Shown: piece by piece, positions 34,238 to 41,753 of the stretch
Numbering within the stretch: the stretch's first letter is position 1
How the letters are laid out: the number at the start of each line of letters is the position of its first letter
DNA from: JAWKRB01 sp041389885
GTDB taxonomy: Bacteria; Myxococcota_A; Polyangia; Polyangiales; Ga0077539
Direction of reading: 5' to 3'
Length of the DNA stretch: 64,000 bases
Assembly: GCA_041389885.1 (NCBI GenBank)
Contig: JAWKRB010000019.1
Location: forward strand, 103,167 to 167,166
Made by a program: the position numbers and the translations under genes
The notes under the pieces: generated by a model
Databases searched by the model: none
The model's input: only the letters and a program-made list of their open reading frames with translations
What the model was told of the DNA's origin: nothing

Positions 34238-35797
34238 ATGCAACGCTCCGCGCGACGATTGTGCTTCGCCCTAGGCGCCCTCTTGATGCCGGCCGCGGCG
34301 TCGGCGCAAACCCCGTCGCCCTTCGCGTTTCGCGCTGAGCTCGGCGTCGGCGGGATGATCAACGATTTCACGCCCAGCGATGACCGCGGCGCCGTCGCCG
34401 GCACCGCCGCCGTGCGCTTCGCGTGGAACCCGGTGGAGGCGCTCTCGATTCAGCTCTCGGGCATGGTCGGGCGCTTCTTTCCGAGCGGCGCCGACCACGT
34501 CGGGAACTTCTCGGCCACGCTGGGTCTTCGCCTCGAGCCGTGGATCGGCCGGGCGGGCCGGCTCTGGCTCGACGTGAACGGCGGCGTCTACGGCCCTGGC
34601 CGGGAAGACGTGCCGGGCCTCGACGGCGGCCTGGGCTTCGAGTTTCGTCTGAGCGACGAGGTGCAGCTCGGGCCGTTCGCGCGGTACACCCGCGCCTTCG
34701 ACGGCCTGCGGCTCTACGAGAGCCTGACCGCGGCGCAGATCGCCGCGGGGCAGCAGTCACGGCAGGTGGGCAGCGCCGACATCGACTACTGGGTCGCGGG
34801 CATCTCGCTCACCTACCGGGTGATGGACGCGCCGCCCCCGCCGCCCCCGCCGCCGCCGGTGGTCGACACCGACCACGACGGGGTGAACGACCCCGACGAC
34901 CAGTGCGTGAGCGAGCCCCAGGGCGAGCACCCCGACGCGAACCGCCGCGGCTGCCCGACGCCCGACACCGACGGTGACGGCGTGCTCGACCCCGACGATC
35001 AGTGCCGGGAGACGGCCGCGGGCGAGCACCCCGACCCCGAGCGCGCGGGCTGCCCCGACGGCGATGACGACAGCGACGGCGTGCTCAACCACGCGGACCA
35101 GTGCCGCACCGAGGCCGCGGGCGAGCACCCGAACCCCGAGCGCGCGGGCTGCCCCGACGGCGATCAGGACCACGACGAGGTCACCGACCACGCCGACCAG
35201 TGCCCGACCGAGCCCGCGGGCTTTCACGCCGACCCGGCGCGCCCGGGCTGCCCCGCGCCCGACCAGGACCACGACAACGTCCCCGACGCCGAAGACGCCT
35301 GTCCCACGCGCCCTGGCGCGCCGTCGACGGTGCGCGCGCGCAACGGCTGCCCCGGCCTCGTGACGCTCACCGGGGACCAGATTCGCATCGCGCGCCCGGT
35401 GTTCTTCGCGAACAACCGCGACGTGATTCTCCCCGCGAGCAACGCGGTGCTCGACGCGGTGGCCGAGGTGCTCCGCGCGGTGCCGGGTATTCGTCGGCTC
35501 TCGGTCGAGGGCCACACCGACGACGTGGGCGACGACGCCGCCAACCTCGATCTCTCTCGCCGCCGCGCGCAGAGCGTGGTCACCGCCCTCACCCGCCGCG
35601 GCATCGACGCCGCCCGCCTGGTCTCCGAGGGCTTCGGCGAGACCCGCCCCCTGGTGACTGGCACCACCCGCACGGCGCGCGCGCAGAACCGCCGCGTGGA
35701 GTTCCGCGTGGCGGAGTTCCACGGCATGGCGGGCGACCCGGTGCCCCCCGGCGCCGCCGCCGCGCCCCCCGCGGCCCCTGCCGCGCCGACCCCCTGA
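34238..35797 (+). CDS. OmpA-family outer-membrane protein with TSP3 repeats
   Basis: The 519-residue protein has a signal peptide (cleavage after about residue 23, AASA-QTP). A beta-barrel of about 160 residues begins FRAELGVGGMINDF. A Pro stretch is followed by five thrombospondin type-3, calcium-type repeats (DTDGDGVLDPDDQCRE and relatives). The C-terminal OmpA peptidoglycan-binding domain has ARPVFFANN, VEGHTDDVGDDAANLDLSRRRA and SEGFGETRPL. It should anchor the outer membrane to the wall. GGGAGG lies 11 bases before this ATG; an alternative start at 34202 would add 12 residues before the signal. Confidence 0.9.
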   Translation: MQRSARRLCFALGALLMPAAASAQTPSPFAFRAELGVGGMINDFTPSDDRGAVAGTAAVRFAWNPVEALSIQLSGMVGRFFPSGADHVGNFSATLGLRLEPWIGRAGRLWLDVNGGVYGPGREDVPGLDGGLGFEFRLSDEVQLGPFARYTRAFDGLRLYESLTAAQIAAGQQSRQVGSADIDYWVAGISLTYRVMDAPPPPPPPPPVVDTDHDGVNDPDDQCVSEPQGEHPDANRRGCPTPDTDGDGVLDPDDQCRETAAGEHPDPERAGCPDGDDDSDGVLNHADQCRTEAAGEHPNPERAGCPDGDQDHDEVTDHADQCPTEPAGFHADPARPGCPAPDQDHDNVPDAEDACPTRPGAPSTVRARNGCPGLVTLTGDQIRIARPVFFANNRDVILPASNAVLDAVAEVLRAVPGIRRLSVEGHTDDVGDDAANLDLSRRRAQSVVTALTRRGIDAARLVSEGFGETRPLVTGTTRTARAQNRRVEFRVAEFHGMAGDPVPPGAAAAPPAAPAAPTP

Positions 35798-35853
35798 CCC
35801 CCCGGCGGCGCTCCCCTGGGCGCCGCGTCCCCGCACCACCCCCTGGAGGCTCC

Positions 35854-36288
35854 ATGAGCGACCCTGTGAGCGAGTTCTCGCTGCGCATCGAGCGCGTCGA
35901 CGGCTACGAGTTTCGTGTTCGCTTCGACAAGGAACACTACGCCGAGCTCAGCATGGACGAGCCGCCGCCCCTGGGTCGCGACTCGGCGCCGAACCCCGCG
36001 CGCATGCTCGCCGCGGCGGTGGGCAACTGCCTCGCCGCGAGCCTGCTCTTCTGCATGAACCGCGCGCGCCGGCCCCTCGACTCGGTGACCGCCGACGTCA
36101 AGGTCGAGCTCGTGCGCAACGAGGCGAAGCGCCTGCGCATCGGCCGGGTCGCGGTGGTGCTGCGCCCGCAGGTCGAGGGCGGCGCGGAGGCGCTCGCGCC
36201 CTGCCTCGAGACCTTCGAAGACTTCTGCGTCGTGACCCAGAGCGTGCGCGAGGGTCTCCAGGTCGACGTCACCGTCGAGCCCGTGTGA
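35854..36288 (+). CDS. OsmC/Ohr-family redox protein
   Basis: The 144-residue protein is an OsmC-like peroxidase. Both reactive cysteines are visible: Cys59 in AAAVGNCLAAS and Cys125 in TFEDFCVVTQSV. These reduce organic peroxides with a dithiol. Length and strand pattern (DSVTADVKVELVRNE) fit the family, but Ohr versus OsmC versus the YhfA subgroup cannot be decided. The start has GGAGG four bases upstream. It is followed by the lipid kinase gene after 58 bases on the same strand. Confidence 0.9.
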   Translation: MSDPVSEFSLRIERVDGYEFRVRFDKEHYAELSMDEPPPLGRDSAPNPARMLAAAVGNCLAASLLFCMNRARRPLDSVTADVKVELVRNEAKRLRIGRVAVVLRPQVEGGAEALAPCLETFEDFCVVTQSVREGLQVDVTVEPV

Positions 36289-36346
36289 CCCCCGCCGAGG
36301 CGACGAGGCTTTGACGCGCCGCCCCTCGGGTCGGCACCCTGTCGCG

Positions 36347-37375
36347 GTGAGCCCCTCGTCCGCACTCGCCCTCCTCGTCGCGAACCCCACGGCCCAGAGC
36401 GGGCGCAACGCGGCGCGCATCGCCTCGGCGCGCGCGCTCCTCGACCGCGCGGGGGTCGCGCACTCGCTGCTCCCCACGCTCCCCGACGGCGCGACGGTGG
36501 GGGCGGTGGCCGAGGCCTGCGGGGCGGCGCCCTGGCGCTGCGTCATCGCCATGGGCGGCGACGGGACCTTCTCCGAGGTCGCGCGGGGCCTGCACGCCTC
36601 GGGGCGCGCCGAGGCGATCCCCCTCGCGATGCTGCCCACGGGGACGGCGAACGACCAGGGGAGGTCCTTCGGGCTCTCGGCCGACGAGGCCGCCCTCGCG
36701 CGCAACGTCGCGGTGCTCGCCGAGGGCTTCGAGACGCGCCTCGACGCGGGGCGGCTGCGGGCCCTCGACGCGTCGGGCGCCCTCGTGCGCGAGTCGCTCT
36801 TCTTCGACTCCGCGGGCTGGGGCTTCTCGCCTCGCGCGCTCGCGGCGCGCAACGTCGACCGCAAGGTGATCGAGGAGATCCCGGTGCTGCGCGAGCTCTG
36901 GCGCGACCAGCTCGTGTACGCGGGCGCGATGATGCGCACCTTCCTCGAGGGCTACGTCGAAGACGACCGCTTCGACGCCGAGCTCGTGCTCGACGGGCGC
37001 GCGCTGGCGTGGCGCGGCGTCACCGACCTCATCGTGAAGGGCACGCGGGTCTACGGCGGCTTCTGGGTGCTCGACCCCAGCGCGGCCCACGACGACGGGC
37101 TGTTCGAGGTCGTGCCCATGACGGGCCGCCGCGACTGGCTGTCGAAGGCCATGGTGCGCCTCGACGGCTCGGGCGGGCTCGAGGACGCGCTCAAGAGCCT
37201 CGGGGTCTCGCACAGCGCCGAGGCGCGGGGCGCGCGCATGGCGTTCACGTTCCGCGCCGAGGCCGGCGCGCTGCCGCTGCACGCGCAGATCGACGGAGAG
37301 GAGTTCCCCGCCACGCCCCGCGCGGAGATCGAGGTGCTGCGCCGGGCGCTGCGCCTCGTGGTCCCGCGGGCGTGA
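36347..37375 (+). CDS. Diacylglycerol/lipid kinase family protein
   Basis: The GTG start at 36347 gives 342 residues. The N-terminus has LALLVANPTAQSGRN, then the ATP-binding AMGGDGTFSEVARGL and PLAMLPTGTANDQGRS, the DAGK catalytic signatures. The C-terminal beta-rich domain includes GTRVYGGFWVLDPSA, DGLFEVVPM and PLHAQIDGEEFPATPR, typical of YegS/DgkB proteins. It would phosphorylate diacylglycerol or another lipid at the membrane. Its stop overlaps the GTG of the YihY gene by four bases. The stretch before the GTG has weak coding character. Confidence 0.88.
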   Translation: MSPSSALALLVANPTAQSGRNAARIASARALLDRAGVAHSLLPTLPDGATVGAVAEACGAAPWRCVIAMGGDGTFSEVARGLHASGRAEAIPLAMLPTGTANDQGRSFGLSADEAALARNVAVLAEGFETRLDAGRLRALDASGALVRESLFFDSAGWGFSPRALAARNVDRKVIEEIPVLRELWRDQLVYAGAMMRTFLEGYVEDDRFDAELVLDGRALAWRGVTDLIVKGTRVYGGFWVLDPSAAHDDGLFEVVPMTGRRDWLSKAMVRLDGSGGLEDALKSLGVSHSAEARGARMAFTFRAEAGALPLHAQIDGEEFPATPRAEIEVLRRALRLVVPRA

Positions 37376-38307
37376 AGGGCTGGCGCGCCGTCGCGAGGGA
37401 GACCCTCCGGATCTTCTCGCGCCAGAACGCCACGATGCTCGCCGCGGCCACGGCGTTCTTCGCGCTGGTGTCGGTGGCGCCGCTGCTGCTCATCGCCCTG
37501 GTGGTGGCGAGCGCCCTCGTCGACGCGCAGCACGCCCAGCGCGAGGTCTTTCACGGGCTCTCGCTGTGGGTCGGGCGAGACGGCGCCGCGGCGCTCCGCG
37601 CGATGCTCGCGAGCATCCGAGGGAACTCCGCGGGCGCCGAGGTCACCGCGGCCTCGGTGCTGGTCATGGCCTGGGCCTCGTCGCGGCTCTTCAGCCACCT
37701 GCAGTACGCCCTCGACCACCTCTGGGGCGTTCGCGTTCGTGAGCGCAGCGCGTTGCGAGACAAGGCGTTGCACGTCGTTCGGCGCAGGCTGCTGGCCTTC
37801 GCGATGGTGCTGCTGTGCGGCGCGATCGTCGTCTCGTCGCTCGCGTTTCGCACGGTGATCGTGGCCGCCGAGCGCCTCGTCGGCGTGCACGCCTACCGGG
37901 GCTGGCGCTTCATCGACCACGCCCTGACGCTCGGCTCGGTGGCCTCGCTCTTCACGGTGATCTTTCGCGCGCTGCCCCACGTGCGCATCACCTGGCGCGA
38001 GGCGCTGGTGGGCTCGGCGGTGACCACGTCGCTCTTCGCGCTCGGGCGCTTCGCGGTGTCGGCGTACCTCGAGCGCAAGGCCCTCGGGTCGGCCTACGGG
38101 GCGGCGGGCTCGGTGGTCCTGCTGCTGCTGTGGACCTACTACTCCGCGCAGATCTTCTTCCTCGGCGCGGCCTTCATGGCGGCGCGGGCGAAGTCGACGG
38201 GGCGCACCCTGCGCCCGAGCGTCGACGCCGTCGCCATCGTCGACCCCGAGCTAGGGGTCGAAGCCGCCGCGGCGCAGGGTGATCGCGACGTCGACGGACC
38301 CGCCTGA
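37372..38307 (+). CDS. YihY/UPF0761-family inner-membrane protein
   Basis: The 311-residue polytopic protein was once called ribonuclease BN. Family features are the N-terminal TLRIFSRQNATMLAAATAFFALVSVAPLL, the helix SSRLFSHLQYALDHLWGVR, and SAYGAAGSVVLLLLWTYYSAQIFFLGAAF near the C-terminus. Six hydrophobic helices are visible. The role in the membrane is not settled. The GTG start overlaps the lipid kinase stop. The last 19 codons overlap the convergent lipoprotein gene by 57 bases, and that tail has unremarkable composition, so the exact C-terminus could be shorter. Confidence 0.88.
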   Translation: MKGWRAVARETLRIFSRQNATMLAAATAFFALVSVAPLLLIALVVASALVDAQHAQREVFHGLSLWVGRDGAAALRAMLASIRGNSAGAEVTAASVLVMAWASSRLFSHLQYALDHLWGVRVRERSALRDKALHVVRRRLLAFAMVLLCGAIVVSSLAFRTVIVAAERLVGVHAYRGWRFIDHALTLGSVASLFTVIFRALPHVRITWREALVGSAVTTSLFALGRFAVSAYLERKALGSAYGAAGSVVLLLLWTYYSAQIFFLGAAFMAARAKSTGRTLRPSVDAVAIVDPELGVEAAAAQGDRDVDGPA

Positions 38308-39101
38308 GGGCACGGTCACCCGCCGGCTCGACTCCACCGGCGGCGTGAAGTGCCTGCGCCCGGTCCCCTCGGTGCGGGCGATGGTCATGCCCTCGTGCCA
38401 GGCGTGCAGGGTGTAGGTGCCCGGCGGCACGTCGCGGATCTCGAAGCGGCCGGCCTCGTCGGTCACCGCGAAGTACGGGTGCGCGAAGGCGACGACGTAG
38501 CCCAGCATCCAGAAGTGCCCCGCGTCGCAGGTCAGCCGCGCGACGCCGGTGCGCTGCACCACCCGCGAGGTCGCGATGCCGTAGGGCGTGGTGGCGTTGA
38601 ACCAGTTGTCGTCCTCGTCGTAGCCGTAGAACGCGTGCACGTTGTGAATGGTGCCGGTGTCGCTGTTGGTGAAGCGCAGCTCGACGCCCGTCGACACCGC
38701 GGTCACGTGCGGGACATACCGACAGCTCGTCTGGTCGACGCTCACCTGCGTCGCCGAGGGCGCGCGCCCCGCGGTGATGTCTGCGAGCGAGAGCACGGCG
38801 TTGGCGACGCCTCCCTTCGCCCACGACGAGCGCCTCGGCGGGCTGCGCCTGGCCGCAGATCATCGGGTTGCCGATGGCGCCCACGGCGAAGTCTGCGGTC
38901 TCGGGCCTCGGGCCCTCGAAGCGCACGACGCCGCGAATCACCCCCGCCCCGCACCTGGATCACCCGGTAGGGCGCGAGCGGCGCGCCCGTGGTGGACGTA
39001 GGCGCTTGCGGCGCAGGGGATCTCGCGTCACCCCCGCGCGGGGTGGGCGGGGCGCGCCGGCAGGCGAGGGCCGCGAGGGCGACGAGGAGCGCGCGCCTCA
39101 T
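38251..39101 (-). pseudogene. Cupredoxin-like/carboxypeptidase-regulatory lipoprotein, two frame breaks
   Basis: The gene begins at ATG 39101 with a lipobox (LAALAC) and an Arg/Pro/Ser-rich spacer. As read, it breaks frame twice. At the C5 run 38941-38945 one extra base splits APYRVIQVRG from VIRGVVRFEGPRPETADF. At 38813-38815 a second extra base splits ALVVGEGG from VANAVLSLADI. The joined protein is about 280 residues with CDAGHFWMLGYVVAFAHPYF and a carboxypeptidase regulatory-like strand set (AGRFEIRDVPPGTYTLHAWHEGM). This is a common myxobacterial plastocyanin-like, methylamine-utilisation-type secreted protein. The start overlaps the aminotransferase stop (ATGA). Sequence error is as likely as real decay. 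Confidence 0.65.
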
Positions 39102-40298
39102 CGCAGCGTCGAGACGGCCTGCGCGATGCGCGAGAGGGCCTTGTCGATGTCGTCGACCGAGACGGCGTACGAGAGGCGCAGGTGCCCCGGCGCCATGAAC
39201 GCGCTCCCAGGGACCACCGCGACGTGCGCCTCGTCGAGGAGCCAGGCCGCGACGGCCACGTCGTCGTCGAGGAGGGCGCCGGAGGCGGCGGTCTTGCCGA
39301 TCCATCCCCGCACGTCGCAGAAGGCGTAGAAGGCCCCCTCGGGCATCGCGCAGCGCACGCCGGGGATCTCCCGCAGCCCCTTCACCAGGCGCTCGCGGCG
39401 CAGGGCGAAGAGCGCGCGCATCTCGGCGAGCTCGAGGGCGGGGGAGCGCAGCGCCTCGAGGGCGGCCCACTGCGACGGCGTCGCCGTGCTCGTCGCGCCC
39501 TGCGACTGGATCATCGACATCGCCTTCGACAGCGCCACCGGCGCGATGGACCACCCCACGCGCCAGCCCGTCATCGCGTAGGTCTTGCTCACCCCGTCGA
39601 TGATCACCGCGCGGGGCTCGAGGTCGGGCGCCACCGAGAGCATCGAGCGCTGGTCGAAGCCGTCGTACACGAGCTGCCCGTAGATCTCGTCGAGGATGAC
39701 CCAGCAGTCGCTCTCGCGGAGCACCACGGCGAGGGCGGCGAGCTCGTCGGCGGTGTAGGCCGCCCCCGTGGGGTTCGACGGCGAGCAGAGGATCACGGCC
39801 TTGGTGCGCGGCGAGAGGGCGGCGCGGAGGGCGTCGGGGTGAGCTTCCACCCTCCTTCGAGGTGCTCTCGACGAAGACCGGCTCGGCGCCGCAGAGGCGC
39901 ACCTGCTCGGGGTAGCTCACCCAGCACGGCGTGGGGATCACCACCTCGTCGCCCTCCTCGAAGAGCGCCAGGGCGAGGTTGAACAGCGCGCCCTTGGCGC
40001 CCACGGTGACCACGACGTGCTCGGGCTTCGCGACCACGCCGCGCGCGGCGGTGCTGAGCTCGGCGATGGCCGCGCGCAGCGGCGCGATGCCGGGGACGGG
40101 GGTGTAGCGGGTTTTCGACTCCTCGATGGCGCGCAGCCCCGCGGCGCGGATGTTCTCGGGGGTGTTGAAGTCGGGCTCGCCCGCGCCGAAGGAGATCACG
40201 TCCACGCCGCGGGCCCGGAGCTCCATGGCCTTGGCGTTGATGGCGAGGGTCGCGGAGGGCTTGATGATGTCGAGGCGCGCGGCCAGCTTGGCGGACAT
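39098..40298 (-). pseudogene. Aspartate-type aminotransferase, one frame break
   Basis: This is a class I PLP aminotransferase of about 399 residues, close to aspartate aminotransferases of the 1b subgroup. The N-terminal part has RGVDVISFGAGEPDFNTPENI, YTPVPGIAPLRAAI and GAKGALFNLALALFEEGDEV. The C-terminal part has CSPSNPTGAAYT, ILDEIYGQLVYDG and the PLP Lys in DGVSKTYAMTGWRVGW, with the arginine of HLRLSYAVS near the end. One extra G at 39850-39852 (CCC on the plus strand) shifts the frame. Removing it joins ESTSKE to VEAHPDALRAALS cleanly. It overlaps the next lipoprotein by four bases; all active-site residues are intact. Confidence 0.8.
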
Positions 40299-40332
40299 GG
40301 CGCGGGACTCTAGTACACGACGGCGCGCCGCG

Positions 40333-41292
40333 TCAGGGTGTCGGTCGCAGCGCCTCGAGCTCGCGGCGCACGTCGTCGGCGCTGGGGCGAAACTGCGCGC
40401 GCTTGGCCATCATGCGAGCGATGAGGCCCTCGAGGGCGCGGGGCAGCGAGGCGTCGACGGCGCGGAGCACGGGCGCGGGCGCGTCGAGGTGCGCGCGGGT
40501 GATCTCGGCGGCGTCGCCGGAGAACGCGGGGCGCCCGGTGACCATCTCGAAGAGCAGCGCGCCGAGGGCGTAGACGTCCGTGGCGGGGGAGACGGGCTCG
40601 GCGCGGATGCGCTCGGGCGCGACGTAGCCGATGGCGTGGTGCGGCCCCACCCCGACCGCGGCCGGGAGGGTCTCGGGCGGGCACACGGGCCCCGGCACCA
40701 GCGCGTCGATCGACACCCGCACCACCGCGGCGCCGGTGCTCACGCTGAGGAACACCGCGCCCGCGCGGAGGTCGCGCGCGAGCACGTCGCGCCCGTGGAG
40801 GTGCTGCAGCAGCGACGCGAGGGAGACGCCGGCGTCGAGGGCCGCGGCGAAGGGCACCGGGCCCGACGCGAGGAGGTGCGGCAGCGGCGGCGCGGAGACG
40901 TACTCGGTGATCGCGACGACGCGCCCCGCGACGGCGCCGTCGAGCACGTCGAGCACGGGCACCAGCGCGTCGTGCGGCGCGGCGAGGCGAAACGCGCGCA
41001 CCTGCTCGTGGAGGCGCGCGCGCGCCGCGCCGCTGACCTCCTTGTGCGGCACCCTCGCGGCGACGACGGCGCCGCTGCGAATGTCGTGGGTCTTGTAGAC
41101 CTCGGCGGAGGGACCGATCCCGACGCGCTCGACGAGGCGGTACCTCCCGGCGACCACGCGACCGCCGAGGAGGTCGGGGCCGGCGTCATCGAGCGTGGCG
41201 CCGTCGAGGGGACATCGCGGCGGCCTTCCGGGGTAGCTCGCGCGGCACACAGGGCAGATCTTCACCCCCGCGAGACTGCCATGACCCACCAT
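40333..41292 (-). CDS. Degenerate Ser/Thr kinase-like protein (probable pseudokinase)
   Basis: With ATG 41292 the protein is 319 residues. It starts with a zinc-ribbon-like ICPVCRASYPGRPPRCPLDG, then a kinase fold from YRLVERVGIGPSAEVYK. Key residues are changed: the ATP-anchoring Lys is Arg in VVAARVPHK, HRDLKPxN is LARDLRAGAV (His and Asn lost), and DFG is SIDAL. The C-terminal lobe (GYVAPERIR, DVYALGALLFEMVTGRPAF) is well preserved. It therefore looks like a regulatory pseudokinase rather than an active enzyme. The gene precedes the aminotransferase and lies upstream of a divergent tRNA gene. Confidence 0.78.
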   Translation of the reverse strand: MVGHGSLAGVKICPVCRASYPGRPPRCPLDGATLDDAGPDLLGGRVVAGRYRLVERVGIGPSAEVYKTHDIRSGAVVAARVPHKEVSGAARARLHEQVRAFRLAAPHDALVPVLDVLDGAVAGRVVAITEYVSAPPLPHLLASGPVPFAAALDAGVSLASLLQHLHGRDVLARDLRAGAVFLSVSTGAAVVRVSIDALVPGPVCPPETLPAAVGVGPHHAIGYVAPERIRAEPVSPATDVYALGALLFEMVTGRPAFSGDAAEITRAHLDAPAPVLRAVDASLPRALEGLIARMMAKRAQFRPSADDVRRELEALRPTP

Positions 41293-41346
41293 CTCCCGCG
41301 CAAGCGAGAGATTCGAAAGGCGCGCGCGAGGGGCGAAGAATTCTTG

Positions 41347-41374
41347 TTGACACCCTGAGCAGCTCTGATAGAAG
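41347..41374 (+). promoter_or_regulatory. Promoter of the tRNA-Arg gene
   Basis: A perfect -35 TTGACA (41347-41352), a 16-base spacer and -10 TAGAAG (41369-41374, four of six) end 14 bases before the tRNA 5' end. The pseudokinase gene reads away on the other strand from 41292. Confidence 0.6.
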
Positions 41375-41388
41375 CCCTCTCCTCCGAC

Positions 41389-41462
41389 GCGCCCGTAGCT
41401 CAATTGGATAGAGCATCAGACTACGGATCTGGAGGTTAGAGGTTCGAGTCCTCTCGGGCGCG
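41389..41462 (+). tRNA. tRNA-Arg, anticodon ACG
   Basis: The 74-base sequence folds into a full cloverleaf. The acceptor stem GCGCCCG pairs with CGGGCGC (41455-41461) with discriminator G. The D arm is GCTC/GAGC. The anticodon stem is TCAGA/TCTGG with loop CTACGGA, giving anticodon ACG. The T arm is AGAGG/CCTCT with loop TTCGAGT. No CCA is encoded. ACG in bacteria is normally edited to ICG to read CGU, CGC and CGA. It is not part of a tRNA cluster. Confidence 0.96.
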
Positions 41463-41470
41463 CTACTGAA

Positions 41471-41505
41471 TCACCGCAAGATTCCAAGGGGTTGGAAAGC
41501 GGTGA
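41471..41505 (+). terminator. Stem-loop after tRNA-Arg
   Basis: TCACCGC (41471-41477) pairs with GCGGTGA (41499-41505). An inner stem TTCCAA/TTGGAA closes a GGGG loop, with a 4/1 internal bulge. It starts nine bases after the tRNA. There is no T tract, so it may be a processing or stabilising hairpin as much as a terminator. Confidence 0.6.
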
Positions 41506-41631
41506 ACATCAACGGGGTTGGCCGGCGAGACCCTCCACGCGGATCACACCACGACCGTGATTCGTACGAGTTCGCACGGTCGATGCCCCCGCGTCACCCC
41601 GCGTAGCGCCGCTGGATTCAAGCGCCGGGCG

Positions 41632-41649
41632 GAGGATCCACGGATCCTC
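41632..41649. promoter_or_regulatory. 18-bp palindrome upstream of Cys-rich lipoprotein gene
   Basis: GAGGATCC and GGATCCTC flank a 2-base centre, giving a perfect palindrome 105 bases before the next ATG. Two CGAACG hexamers 12 bases apart follow at once (about 41649-41666). It could be an operator for the lipoprotein gene; no regulator gene is adjacent. Confidence 0.4.
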
Positions 41650-41753
41650 GAACGGCGCTCCGAACGATCCCACGCGGCCCCCTTCTATCCCCCCGCCAAC
41701 CGGACCTAGCATCGCCCCGCCGAGGCCCACGCGCCCCGGCGGAGGAAGTCTCG

